Of a stretch of DNA of 52,190 nt, positions 1 through 8,922 are shown piece by piece. Source of the DNA: a virus; IMG/VR virus record IMGVR_UViG_3300037493_003077, positions 1-52,190 of that record. One strand, 5' to 3'. The translations under genes and the position numbers were made by a program. The first letter of the stretch is position 1; each line of letters begins with the position of its first letter. The notes beneath the pieces were generated by a model. It saw only the letters and a program-made list of their open reading frames with translations, searched no databases and was not told where the DNA came from.

Positions 1-15
1 TAGGAACAAAAACAC

Positions 16-1419
16 ATGAGCGGATTCAACAGCAATTATTTCAATAGACATCTTATTAATGATATGAGAAATGCCCTAAACTCGGTCTTCATTGGAGAAG
101 GAGAAACTTCTGCAAGAAATCTTGAACTATTTAGAGAGCGACAAGCTAGCCAGAAAGCAGATCGTATAGCTAGAGGTAAGGCAAACAATGCTGCTAAGGC
201 TGAGCGCGAAACTGCGAAAAAAGCAGCAGGAGCACCAGCAGCAGGAGCACCAGCAGCAGGAACACCAGCAGCAGCAGCAGCAGCAGCAACAACCCCAGCA
301 GCAGCACCAGCAGCAGGAACACCAGCAGCAGCTGCGGGGCGTGGGGCCCGCGCAGGGGAGATAAACACAGATTCAACTAAGTGGGAACAGAAGAATGGAC
401 GGCCGCTGTCTATTAATCAAGATGGTTCTTTTAATATTTCACAAAAAACTCTAGACCAAGCACAAGCAAACAGAAACTCAGAGACTGCTGAAAGTCCCCC
501 TAGAAAAAGATATGTGAATCCGAATAGTCCCGAAGGAAGAGTTGAAGCATCAATTGCTGCTGGAAATGAACCTGATATGCAGCGAGATCGACCGCGAGAT
601 CAAGGTGGCAGAATCATAACCAATGACAGGGGAGTTCAAGATCCAGACGCTGTAGGATATGCTGCTGGTCAAAGAGCATTTGATGCAAGTATAGCATCAA
701 ATACTAGAGATGTAAGAAGGCAAGACACTAGTAGAGTTGAAGGGGAAGTAAGAGCAGCAGATATTGCGAAAAATGGTCCAATGCCGACTGATGCAGTAGG
801 TTCAAATACTCAAGCAATGCGCATTGCTAAAGAACAAGCGCGAATAGATGCGCAAGTTAGACCATCTGTACAACCAGCAGTACCAGCTTATAAGCCAATT
901 AATACATCGAAAATGACAAGTGGGGAACGAGATGCAGCTAACATGTTAAATGACTTAAACGCACCAGCAGCACAACGAACTGATACGCCAGCACAACCAA
1001 CAGCACAACCAACAGCACAACCAACAGTAAAACCAGTTGGTACGCCAGCAGCACCAGCAGGACGCGAGAGCATGATCACAGCAAACGCCCGCGCCGATTT
1101 TGCCAAGAAAATGTTGGAAATTTCTACAGGAAACACTCGTCCAGTAAGCTTGGGACGCGATGCTCGCGAAGATAATTCAGCAAAGAAGAGAATTTATAAA
1201 CAGGAACAAGATGCGCAAGCAGCAGCAGAAAAAGCAAGAGAAGATCAAAATGCATTTAGAAGATCACGCTTTGCGTTAGATGAAACAATGTGGAATGGAA
1301 CAATAGGTCCAAATGGTGGACAACGAGCAAAACCAGCAGGTTCACCGAAACCCACACTAAAAGTAGAAAGTGCAGTGAAACCTAAAACCCCTCCTCAGAC
1401 ATTCTTTCCAATGAGATAA
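16..1419 (+). CDS. Ala/Pro-rich, probably disordered phage protein
   Basis: I do not recognise a family for this 467-residue protein. Residues about 1-65 are charged and look helical. Residues about 70-110 are a low-complexity Ala/Pro/Gly tract made of repeated GAPAAGTPAA-like units. The rest is rich in Arg, Gln, Asp and Ala with further short Pro/Ala/Gln/Thr repeats near residues 320-350, and the C-terminus is basic with several Lys-Pro pairs. No enzyme motif, signal peptide or membrane segment is visible. The start follows an AGGAA-like ribosome site about 10 nt upstream. It is the only plus-strand gene in the window and is convergent with the large gene at 1502-4921, with a bidirectional terminator between them. 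A virion or scaffold role is possible but is only a guess from its composition. Confidence 0.75.
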   Translation: MSGFNSNYFNRHLINDMRNALNSVFIGEGETSARNLELFRERQASQKADRIARGKANNAAKAERETAKKAAGAPAAGAPAAGTPAAAAAAATTPAAAPAAGTPAAAAGRGARAGEINTDSTKWEQKNGRPLSINQDGSFNISQKTLDQAQANRNSETAESPPRKRYVNPNSPEGRVEASIAAGNEPDMQRDRPRDQGGRIITNDRGVQDPDAVGYAAGQRAFDASIASNTRDVRRQDTSRVEGEVRAADIAKNGPMPTDAVGSNTQAMRIAKEQARIDAQVRPSVQPAVPAYKPINTSKMTSGERDAANMLNDLNAPAAQRTDTPAQPTAQPTAQPTVKPVGTPAAPAGRESMITANARADFAKKMLEISTGNTRPVSLGRDAREDNSAKKRIYKQEQDAQAAAEKAREDQNAFRRSRFALDETMWNGTIGPNGGQRAKPAGSPKPTLKVESAVKPKTPPQTFFPMR

Positions 1420-1475
1420 AGAAACACAGCGACAAGATTGAATTCTGAAAGGTCTTCTGGATTGTTCAGTTGATA

Positions 1476-1499
1476 AAAAACCCCCGAAAGGGGGTTTTT
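1476..1499. terminator. Bidirectional intrinsic terminator
   Basis: A 5-bp C/G stem closed by a GAAA tetraloop (CCCCC GAAA GGGGG at 1481-1494) is flanked by an A run on the left and a T run on the right. It can therefore end transcription from the plus-strand gene ending at 1419 and from the minus-strand gene ending at 1502. Confidence 0.9.
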
Positions 1500-1501
1500 C
1501 T

Positions 1502-4500
1502 TTAGCGCAATATTGAATCTATTGTATTGTTCCAATAATTATCACCAGATGAAGCAAATGTTATTGAGGTTGGAATAGGATCAGATCCAATGTAAGGTGG
1601 AGCAAAGGTACAACCTTTTGGAGTCAAAGTCTTGGCAATATCCTTGAATATTGTAAGTTGCTTGCCAAATGTAGTTCCACGCATATTTGTGTTAAACCAA
1701 GATCTTGTATCTGATCCTAGGGTAGTGTCTGTCCAATATCCACCAGTATATGAAACTGTGTTAACTCCATTCACTTTGGATGCAGCAGCGGTAGTAAATC
1801 CCTTTGGATAGAATATAGGCATTACTACAGAATATGGATTTGCTGTTGCTTGCCACCATCTATATGTCCATTGTATAACATTACCTTGATTGAGCAAATA
1901 GAATCCTGCTATCATATATGGTTCAAATGATAAAGTGCTAAAGGCATTGAACTTTCTTCTTGCTTTCCATGTGTCGGTCCCATATGTAAGACCACCTCTA
2001 TAAAACCAATCCATTGCTATATCAGCACCAGCATAATAATAACACATCGCATAATATGGACTATACACATTACTATATTGATCATTGAAACTAGCCTGAC
2101 CAGATAAGAAAAGATCCAGTGTAGCACCAGCATGAGTTGCAATTGTAGTCATTCCCCACGGCAATCGTTCACCAGTAGTTAAATAACTTCCACCTAAACG
2201 ATGAGTCCAAGCATTTGTTGAATTTGCTATGGAATTATCAAATCCATTATCACCAAGAGAAGAAGCAATTGATGGATCAGAATACCATAAATAATTCTCA
2301 TCGCTTGTCCAGTAACTGTGAGATCCACAGAATCCTGTGCTTGCTGTTGTCCCGATAGCACCTAATGTGTATCCAAGTGGAAATGGAGTAGTAACATTTC
2401 CATATGCTACTCCTAGACCAGTTGACATAGCTTGTTTCATTCGTACCTGGGGTCTTGCTTCAACCAGACAAGGAATTCCTCTTTTTGCAAGTTCTGTCCT
2501 AAAATACCAATCTGCCAATTCGCACACATCGGATTTATAATCGAATAAACTTCTAAACAATTGTACAGTAGTTGGAGTTGCTGAGAGAGCATCGCTATCT
2601 ATTGCAAAAGAAAGAAATCCTTTAGTGTCTGTGCTTGCTTTACACGAAGCAATAAAATTCACCATCTGGTCTAATCGTGACAGCAGTGCAGAATCTCTTT
2701 CTGCATTTGTGCCAGCGGAATATGTCCACCAATCATGCATAAAATTACGATAAGATTGCCACCCATTGCATCCAGAACCATATATCATGACATCACAATA
2801 TTCGGTCAATCCTGCTCTTCCTGTTGCTCCAGGAATCATAGTTCCTTCAAGCAATTGATTTATAGCACCAGTGAATCCCTTTACTCTTGCTGGACACCAT
2901 TCATGTAGTGTTGAAGAATTATAAGAAGTCATTCCACATAAACCAGCTCTAGTGTATATTGAAGAAAATCCAGTAGTACCATATAATTGATCCAATGGAT
3001 GGAGTAACCATGTATGATTCGTAAAGGCCTCTCCGAATGGAAAATTAATATGGAGTGCTCGCATTCCAGCAAAATAACTTTCACTGAAAATTTCATATAT
3101 GATATTATGCCATGGAGAAGATGTTGCTGGATTTGCTGGGTTGAATTCAAATGGATATGCTCTAAAGGTATGTCCCTTTGCACCAAATGTAGAAGCAAGT
3201 GCGACTCCCTCTGGATCTCCTCTAAATGTAACTATAGTTCCATAATTCCATCCATCATATTCAAATGTATTGGCTCCTGCCAATCCTGACATTTGATAAA
3301 ATCTTCGCACGAAATCTGTAGATCTTCTGTCAAGCAATTGTTGACCCAATGATCTAGTAAATGTTGGTTTTGTATTTGTTAAAGTTTGGAACCATGCTCC
3401 ACCATCAGCATCTAGTGAAACCACAAACGAATTGGAATCTTGTATTTCTATTCCTGATTTTGGAGTTACTCTCCAAAGATAATTTCCAGAAGTAGATTGA
3501 GCACCACTAATCACATAATCAGCAAGAAAATCAATTCTCTCGTTATGAGTTTCGGAAGTAGATATACTTCCACCTAAAAGTGTATTCAATTCAGTTAGAA
3601 CACTGTTAAGTGCTGTGCATCCAGCATTGAGTTTTGTTGCGTCTTCTTCACCATCATTATAATAATTAAACATCTTCACACCAGTCAGTGCAAAATGTCT
3701 TATTGATTCATAATATAATCCAAGAGCAGTTGCGCTTTGTAACCATTTGGTATCAAATCCAGCAGCATTACCTATATAGTATGGACTTGCAATATACGGA
3801 GTGATCGCAGCACCAGCAGATCCTCTTTTTACTGCTCTCATTTTTTGAAGTAGAATAAGAAGGTGATTCCATGGATTTGAATCAAATTCTGTAGTTGCAG
3901 CATAATCTTTACGAACAATCCTTGTAGTATCGCTATTCAATACACCATATCCCGCAACTGCTCCAGTCCACCCAGCATATATTTCAGGAGCAGCATAATC
4001 TCCAACAATACCTGTTCTTACTATTGGATGTCCATTGATATCATATGCGTTTCCTGCTGTACCACCATCAAGAATTACCTGTGAACCATAATTGCTTATC
4101 TTTACAGATGGATAAATGCTTTTAAGTGGAGCAACCATAAATTGATTAAGAAATGCTGAATGTATTGCCTGAGTGGCACGATCCCAGAACAAATAATCTC
4201 TTGTATTCTGAGGATGATATGTTCCATTTACAAGAGTAGTAAATCCAAATGCGTATGAACCACCTTGAGTATAAAGATTATTGAAACTAGTGGATCCATA
4301 CCATGTTTGATTAAATTTAGCATCACTTGTTATTCCAAATATCTGATTGGTCCAGTTAACTGATGGTCCATATGGGAAAGCGAATGTTCCACCTTGTTCA
4401 CCATCTATTAGAATATAGTCTGGAATTGCTCCAGAATTACCAAGTCGTGTAAAAAATGCTGTAATATCTGAACTCACAGTAATCCCAGCATTTTCCGCCC

Positions 4501-4921
4501 AAGGAGATTGTCTTCCGCTAACATAACGGTCACCAGCCTCACCGTATATCGGTCCATTGTCATACCGCATTGTTCGGTATGATCTTTTACCACTTGGAAG
4601 TTCCTTCAACTTATTAATAATACCATCAATTCGGACATTAGGAGGTCCACCACAATATGTTCCATTAATAAATTGTGCTACTGTACTATGTTGGTATCCA
4701 CCATCAGCAATACAATCATTAATATGAATCATTGGTTTGACATATGTGTAAAAATTAACATTTCCAAGTGATTCCGCAGCATATTTTGTATCTATAGCTG
4801 TAGGATCAGTAGGATACCATGAAGCAGCCCAGAGATCTGTTAATGCATCTGGAACTACTATGGCATTGAAATATATCTTTTGTATTCCCGTTGCGCGACT
4901 AATATTTACAACATACGACAT
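1502..4921 (-). CDS. Very large protein of unknown function, glycosidase-like appearance
   Basis: This 1139-residue protein is not confidently assigned. It has no signal peptide and no clear membrane segment. It is rich in Trp, Tyr, Asn, Gly and Ser, like carbohydrate-active enzymes and virion surface enzymes. The N-terminal half has stretches resembling alternating strands and helices of a TIM-barrel hydrolase, including an acidic strand end DYILIDGEQGG near residue 170 and YNDGEED near residue 425. The second half, from about residue 490, contains a beta-rich segment followed by further Trp/Tyr-rich sequence that could be a second catalytic or binding domain. It starts 3 nt after the nuclease gene upstream and ends at the terminator at 1476-1499. 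A tail-associated or lysis-stage glycan hydrolase is the best guess. A structural protein is the alternative. Confidence 0.6.
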   Translation of the reverse strand: MSYVVNISRATGIQKIYFNAIVVPDALTDLWAASWYPTDPTAIDTKYAAESLGNVNFYTYVKPMIHINDCIADGGYQHSTVAQFINGTYCGGPPNVRIDGIINKLKELPSGKRSYRTMRYDNGPIYGEAGDRYVSGRQSPWAENAGITVSSDITAFFTRLGNSGAIPDYILIDGEQGGTFAFPYGPSVNWTNQIFGITSDAKFNQTWYGSTSFNNLYTQGGSYAFGFTTLVNGTYHPQNTRDYLFWDRATQAIHSAFLNQFMVAPLKSIYPSVKISNYGSQVILDGGTAGNAYDINGHPIVRTGIVGDYAAPEIYAGWTGAVAGYGVLNSDTTRIVRKDYAATTEFDSNPWNHLLILLQKMRAVKRGSAGAAITPYIASPYYIGNAAGFDTKWLQSATALGLYYESIRHFALTGVKMFNYYNDGEEDATKLNAGCTALNSVLTELNTLLGGSISTSETHNERIDFLADYVISGAQSTSGNYLWRVTPKSGIEIQDSNSFVVSLDADGGAWFQTLTNTKPTFTRSLGQQLLDRRSTDFVRRFYQMSGLAGANTFEYDGWNYGTIVTFRGDPEGVALASTFGAKGHTFRAYPFEFNPANPATSSPWHNIIYEIFSESYFAGMRALHINFPFGEAFTNHTWLLHPLDQLYGTTGFSSIYTRAGLCGMTSYNSSTLHEWCPARVKGFTGAINQLLEGTMIPGATGRAGLTEYCDVMIYGSGCNGWQSYRNFMHDWWTYSAGTNAERDSALLSRLDQMVNFIASCKASTDTKGFLSFAIDSDALSATPTTVQLFRSLFDYKSDVCELADWYFRTELAKRGIPCLVEARPQVRMKQAMSTGLGVAYGNVTTPFPLGYTLGAIGTTASTGFCGSHSYWTSDENYLWYSDPSIASSLGDNGFDNSIANSTNAWTHRLGGSYLTTGERLPWGMTTIATHAGATLDLFLSGQASFNDQYSNVYSPYYAMCYYYAGADIAMDWFYRGGLTYGTDTWKARRKFNAFSTLSFEPYMIAGFYLLNQGNVIQWTYRWWQATANPYSVVMPIFYPKGFTTAAASKVNGVNTVSYTGGYWTDTTLGSDTRSWFNTNMRGTTFGKQLTIFKDIAKTLTPKGCTFAPPYIGSDPIPTSITFASSGDNYWNNTIDSILR

Positions 4922-4924
4922 AAA

Positions 4925-5308
4925 TTACTTTCGTTTTTCTAATAATAAATTCAAATCTTTATTCTTCACACCACCATCATATGCCCATGCGTATCCACCA
5001 TTAATTAAAAGATCACTAAGGCATACATCGCCATCACCATAAAATTCACCAAGTAGTCTTCCATATTTGTCATCCTTGAAAGTCTTGATCTTTACTTGCT
5101 TCTGATTGATCATCCAAGTAGAAACATAATTCTTTGCTTCAACAGCAAGTTTCTTTTCAGTGACATTCTTGCTATTTGTTTCTGGAGTATCAACTCTATT
5201 TATTCTGACTCTTTCTTTACGGTAGACATCGAATCCAAGATCCAATACGATGTCTACCGTATCACCATCTACTATTTTTACAATTTCTTTTACAATATAT
5301 TCGTACAT
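4925..5308 (-). CDS. Staphylococcal nuclease-like (thermonuclease) protein
   Basis: This 127-residue protein matches the SNase (TNase) OB-fold family. It has the DGDT motif near residue 14, the RVDTPE motif near residue 39 (Arg and Asp/Glu of the Ca2+-dependent active site), and KYGRLLGE near residue 81, whose Arg corresponds to the second catalytic arginine. SNase-type enzymes cleave DNA or RNA to 3'-phosphates using Ca2+. It ends shortly after the usual SNase core and has no signal peptide, so it probably acts in the infected cell, for example in host DNA degradation or nucleotide recycling. It lies directly upstream of the 1139-residue gene (3-nt gap) and is likely co-transcribed with it and with the dockerin-like gene. 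Confidence 0.85.
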   Translation of the reverse strand: MYEYIVKEIVKIVDGDTVDIVLDLGFDVYRKERVRINRVDTPETNSKNVTEKKLAVEAKNYVSTWMINQKQVKIKTFKDDKYGRLLGEFYGDGDVCLSDLLINGGYAWAYDGGVKNKDLNLLLEKRK

Positions 5309-5318
5309 TTATAGTTAT

Positions 5319-6071
5319 TCAACTCCAGTTATTTACTAGTAATGCTAGATCCTGTGAGTTTACGATTCCATCGTTATTGATGTCGTGTGGATTAGGTTTA
5401 AAGCTAGCAGCTCCCCAATCAGCAAGCAACTCACCCATATCCTGAGCATTTACCAATCCATCATTGTTGAAATCACCTTGCACGGCAACTCCAACGGTGG
5501 TATTGGTAAGAGATCCTGTGACAACATTTCCACCAACGCAGCAACCATATACGATACATTTCGCTGGGTATTGTGGATTCAGAGGTAGATTGTCATGCAG
5601 AATAACCTCTGATCTACCCAATCCAACTACCTTGAAGATAAATTTTGCCATCTGAGCAGGTTCGGTAGTTACAATCCATTCATATCCAAGAACTCCGTAG
5701 CAGTAAAACATTCCATTGCCATCTTGGGGTGGTACTACTTCGTTACATAAAGTATAGTCGTTTGCAGGAAAGGTAGAATACCCTTGCATGACTCCCACAT
5801 GGGAACCAACCAATGATACTCCGAGTAGTTGAAGTCTGGTAGGATCCCATCCAAAGGGAACATCGGCGACCACGAACCGCTGTGGATTGTTCTCAGCTGA
5901 TACCATGAGTTGTACCTCAATGATATCATCTATCGCCACAGACTGTTGTGGAGTCACTAGCGAGAGATTCAATTTAGCACTTGGATCGTTCTGCGCAAAA
6001 GACATGCTTGCTAGGCATACTGAGAAGACAAAGAAGAGAAAGAATGATTTGATGTACTGTTGTAGTTTCAT
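5319..6071 (-). CDS. Exported dockerin-like protein with cohesin-like N-terminal domain
   Basis: This 250-residue protein begins with a clear Sec signal peptide (residues 1-26, cleavage after SFA-Q). Residues about 33-180 form a beta-rich region resembling cohesin-like or Ig-like modules, with six Cys/Cys-pair residues. The C-terminal 55 residues hold two dockerin-type calcium loops: DFNNDGLVNAQDMGELLADW and DINNDGIVNSQDLALLVNNW. Such paired loops at the extreme C-terminus are very common in exported Planctomycetota proteins and unusual for phage genes. A TATAAATA late promoter lies 17 nt upstream of the start, with an AGGAAAGGAAA ribosome site. The role is unknown. It could be a cell-surface protein made late in infection, or a captured host gene. 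The dockerin assignment is strong; the N-terminal domain assignment is weak. Confidence 0.8.
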   Translation of the reverse strand: MKLQQYIKSFFLFFVFSVCLASMSFAQNDPSAKLNLSLVTPQQSVAIDDIIEVQLMVSAENNPQRFVVADVPFGWDPTRLQLLGVSLVGSHVGVMQGYSTFPANDYTLCNEVVPPQDGNGMFYCYGVLGYEWIVTTEPAQMAKFIFKVVGLGRSEVILHDNLPLNPQYPAKCIVYGCCVGGNVVTGSLTNTTVGVAVQGDFNNDGLVNAQDMGELLADWGAASFKPNPHDINNDGIVNSQDLALLVNNWS

Positions 6072-6087
6072 TTGATTTCCTTTCCTC

Positions 6088-6095
6088 TATTTATA
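6088..6095 (-). promoter_or_regulatory. T4-type late promoter (TATAAATA)
   Basis: A perfect TATAAATA octamer reads on the minus strand 17 nt before the dockerin-like gene start, immediately after the terminator of the upstream gene. Position and match fit T4 late promoters recognised by the gp55 sigma factor. Confidence 0.7.
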
Positions 6096-6101
6096 AAAAG
6101 A

Positions 6102-6128
6102 AACCCCCGTTCGCAAAGAACGGGGGTT
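6102..6128 (-). terminator. Strong intrinsic terminator after the beta-barrel gene
   Basis: An 11-bp perfect stem (AACCCCCGTTC at 6102-6112 with its complement at 6118-6128, 5-nt loop) is followed on the minus strand by TCTTTTTAT. It ends the transcript from the genes above 6155. Confidence 0.92.
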
Positions 6129-6154
6129 CGACTGGGGGTTTAAACCTTGAGGGT

Positions 6155-6967
6155 TTAGAATGCTAAATGTAATCCAATTCCAACGACAGAACTGATTGTG
6201 TCGTATGGAATATCCTCTGATACTGCAAATCCAATTTCTGCTGAGAGTGTTGCTCTCTCAGTAAGTTTCATATTTACAATTGGACCAAGAAGAAAGGCAT
6301 TATAAGAACCAGAATATTGTTGTTCTGCCTTAACGCCAAACTTAATCATATCTGCTACATCGTAGGTAGCTGTTGTGGTGAATTTAAGAACATCGTCCGT
6401 GACATAACCACCGAATACTGGATTAAATGTGTAGTCTCCTGTGAAGACATAATTAAATCCTTGGACCACTTCAAACTTATCTTTCTGAATGCCAATATCT
6501 GCTCCAGCATGTGCTGTTGCTGAACTTGAGGAATATTCCCCATCTACTGGAATGTAAAGACCAGCATTTACAGTTGCCCACACATCTGCTTTCAGATAAT
6601 CGCACTTACCTTTATAAGCATCATACTTTACAAAGAGATCAATGTCTGATAATCCAGTACCAGATCCTTCTGATACACCCTGATTGAGTTGCCATGCAAG
6701 TTGCTGACCCGTTGCTGGATTCTCATTGCTGATGACATCAAACCCAACACCTACTGTAAACTTATCGTATACTTTGGTGCTGAATGTGTCGTTGAGAACG
6801 AAAGTGCTGCCACTGTCAAGAGTGTAAAGACTTGCATTTGCAGTCCAATCAATCTTGAATTTATCGCCACTAATTCCTGGTTCTGCTTGAGGAACTTGTT
6901 GAGCAAAAGCAATTGCAGTCACGAATAATGAAACTAACGAAAATAATGTTTTAAAAATTCTATTCAT
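6155..6967 (-). CDS. Exported outer-membrane beta-barrel-like protein
   Basis: The 270-residue product has a Sec signal peptide (residues 1-22, cleavage after AFA-Q). The rest is made of alternating polar/hydrophobic strands such as KFTVGVGFDVIS, LKADVWATVNAGLYIPV and KFGVKAEQQYS. It ends in an amphipathic strand with a terminal Phe (GIGLHLAF), the usual signature for BAM-inserted outer-membrane proteins. No catalytic motif is seen. This implies a Gram-negative-type host envelope. Possible roles are superinfection exclusion by altering the cell surface, a porin-like channel, or a captured host gene. It starts after a GGAAAAAT ribosome site, 9 nt downstream of nrdJ, so it is probably read with the replication operon, and it ends at a strong terminator. 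Confidence 0.7.
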   Translation of the reverse strand: MNRIFKTLFSLVSLFVTAIAFAQQVPQAEPGISGDKFKIDWTANASLYTLDSGSTFVLNDTFSTKVYDKFTVGVGFDVISNENPATGQQLAWQLNQGVSEGSGTGLSDIDLFVKYDAYKGKCDYLKADVWATVNAGLYIPVDGEYSSSSATAHAGADIGIQKDKFEVVQGFNYVFTGDYTFNPVFGGYVTDDVLKFTTTATYDVADMIKFGVKAEQQYSGSYNAFLLGPIVNMKLTERATLSAEIGFAVSEDIPYDTISSVVGIGLHLAF

Positions 6968-6976
6968 ATTTTTCCT

Positions 6977-8896
6977 TTAAGATACTAAATCTACTACCTC
7001 ACAACTATTTGCGCTACAAGCGAACTGTTGTGTTCCTGTCGTCTTGTCTTCTTTCTCGTACTTAGTAAGCATTCCCCAGTCTACATTCTTGGGCATCTTT
7101 TCAAGTGCCTCAAGATATTCTTCTTTAGTACAATCTTGATAAGGTGCTTGCCTATATGTATGGTCGGAGTGTGGAAGGAACGAAATGCCACTGATCTCAT
7201 CAAAATACTTGTATACGAACGCTCCAACATCCATCCATTCATTTTCCTTAACAGTGATTGTGATTGATGGTTTATGTTCACACCAATATCGTTGATATGC
7301 CAACCACAACTCTAGATGTGTAATCGCAGATACATCGTTGCGAGTGAGAGAACCTTCTGCCTTTTGTGGAAATGAGAATACCATTGTATGTTCTGGTTTC
7401 ATCACACAAGGTTCACATGGGAATCCCATCTCAATCATCATCTGACATAGTGGATCCTTACGATCCGCACGAACTGTACGAATATAATATTCAGCATGAC
7501 GAGGATGAATACCAGACGCAGCATCAGTTAATTGTGAAACCGTTCCTGATGGTTTTACGCAAGTGATTGCAGCAGCAGGATTTATACCAATCTTACCTGC
7601 CCATACTTTATTAGTATCAATAGCAACTTGTTTCAGACCAGTCAGTGTGAGTTCAAGATCAACTGTGTGTCGCATCATCACATTGTCCAGTATACCAGTA
7701 AGTGAAACTCCAAGCAATGCTTCTTCCTGACAATTCTTTTTCCATTCAGATGAAAGATATGGGAAGTTTGTCAATGACGCTTGCCATGTTCCTAGAATAG
7801 ATGCGAGTTTAACCTTACGCTTGAGTGTTTCAATTGTATCCTCTGGACGAACTACAACCTCAGTAAGGTTGCAAAATTCACGGTCGCGTAAAATAATCTC
7901 AGAGCAAGGATTTGTACCAAACTCATAAGAGGAATCTCTACGATCTCCCAATTTGGCAACCGTTCTACGACATGCATCACGATTAAATATGCCGCGTTCT
8001 CCACTTTTTGATTTATAAAGCGCAACCCATTCATCTAAAAATACTCCTATTTCTGGTTTCTCTTTATACGCGACCGAGTTGTTCGCAAGGGCTCTTTGGG
8101 GGTTTTCGTTCCACCAAGCACCAGACTTGGCATCTCGCATCCTTTCATCCGTGAGATTGGATAGGCTAATAAGAGCAGATCTACGGACTCCTCCGACCAC
8201 GACAATTTCCGCAACTTTGCAGACAAGATCGTGGCATTCGATAGATGTAAGTTTTCTCCCTGCTGCTCTCTTAAAAGTGTCAACCGTGAATTTGAAGAGA
8301 TCTTCAAGAGGTCTTGGTCCTGAAGCTCTCCCACCAAATGTCTTAAGTCTCGCCCCAGCAGCACGAACTTTTGATACATCCCATCTTGGAATTTGACCTC
8401 CAATGAGTAGGGAGACAAGTTCTTTGTAACTCTTAGCCCAACCAACTTTGCTATCTTCCACGATGATTGTGGTATCTGTATTAGAAAAGTTTTCAGCGAT
8501 TGTAGGAAGTTTCTCAACATATTGTCTCTCCACACTAAATCCTACACCCGTTCCACACATAAGGATGTAGAGAATTTCGTCAAATGCACGAACACGATTA
8601 ACTGCGATATACGAGCAATTATATCCTGCGGTGTTATCACGACGCAGTGCTTCCCCTGCGGTCATCAATGCTCTCATGCTTGGCATGATCTCAAGATTCA
8701 AAACAGCAGTTTCAAGTTCTGATCTGAGTTCTGGTGTAACGGTAAAATTATTGTTCTCTTTGAGTTGATTCTCAAAGAAATCAAAATAACGCTTGACTGT
8801 CTCACCCCAAGTCTCTCGTCGTTTCTCTTTTTCAACCCAACGAGCATATCTAGAAGTGTGTATAAATTTCTGATAATCAGATGGCAATTCTTTCAT
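6977..8896 (-). CDS. nrdJ: Class II (B12-dependent) ribonucleoside-triphosphate reductase
   Basis: This is a monomeric adenosylcobalamin-dependent ribonucleotide reductase of the Lactobacillus RTPR type. It converts ribonucleoside triphosphates to deoxy forms in the cytoplasm. Visible motifs are YNCSYIAV (first redox Cys), NPCSEIILRDREFCNL (thiyl radical Cys, catalytic Asn and Glu, second redox Cys), the phosphate-site loop CVKPSGTVSQL, and the C-terminal CSANSC pair (C-x4-C) that re-reduces the active site. With the start chosen here it is 639 residues, shorter than the roughly 740-residue Lactobacillus enzyme. I chose the ATG at 8896 because AGGAG lies 6 nt before it. A longer reading from 8950 overlaps thyX and has no ribosome site. 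No NrdA/NrdB pair is present, so dNTP supply depends on host cobalamin. It sits next to thyX, as expected for a DNA-precursor operon. Confidence 0.93.
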   Translation of the reverse strand: MKELPSDYQKFIHTSRYARWVEKEKRRETWGETVKRYFDFFENQLKENNNFTVTPELRSELETAVLNLEIMPSMRALMTAGEALRRDNTAGYNCSYIAVNRVRAFDEILYILMCGTGVGFSVERQYVEKLPTIAENFSNTDTTIIVEDSKVGWAKSYKELVSLLIGGQIPRWDVSKVRAAGARLKTFGGRASGPRPLEDLFKFTVDTFKRAAGRKLTSIECHDLVCKVAEIVVVGGVRRSALISLSNLTDERMRDAKSGAWWNENPQRALANNSVAYKEKPEIGVFLDEWVALYKSKSGERGIFNRDACRRTVAKLGDRRDSSYEFGTNPCSEIILRDREFCNLTEVVVRPEDTIETLKRKVKLASILGTWQASLTNFPYLSSEWKKNCQEEALLGVSLTGILDNVMMRHTVDLELTLTGLKQVAIDTNKVWAGKIGINPAAAITCVKPSGTVSQLTDAASGIHPRHAEYYIRTVRADRKDPLCQMMIEMGFPCEPCVMKPEHTMVFSFPQKAEGSLTRNDVSAITHLELWLAYQRYWCEHKPSITITVKENEWMDVGAFVYKYFDEISGISFLPHSDHTYRQAPYQDCTKEEYLEALEKMPKNVDWGMLTKYEKEDKTTGTQQFACSANSCEVVDLVS

Positions 8897-8922
8897 TAAC
8901 TTCTCCTGTTTAATTCGGTATC

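Noticed and set aside
36-376. Long minus-strand ORFs rich in Ala, Val, Pro and Leu opposite the first gene
   Set aside because: They are shadows of the Ala/Pro-repeat codons in the plus-strand gene, with no ribosome site or motif.
5298-5308. TATAAATG at the nuclease start as late promoter
   Set aside because: The last base differs and the match overlaps the start codon, leaving no room for initiation.
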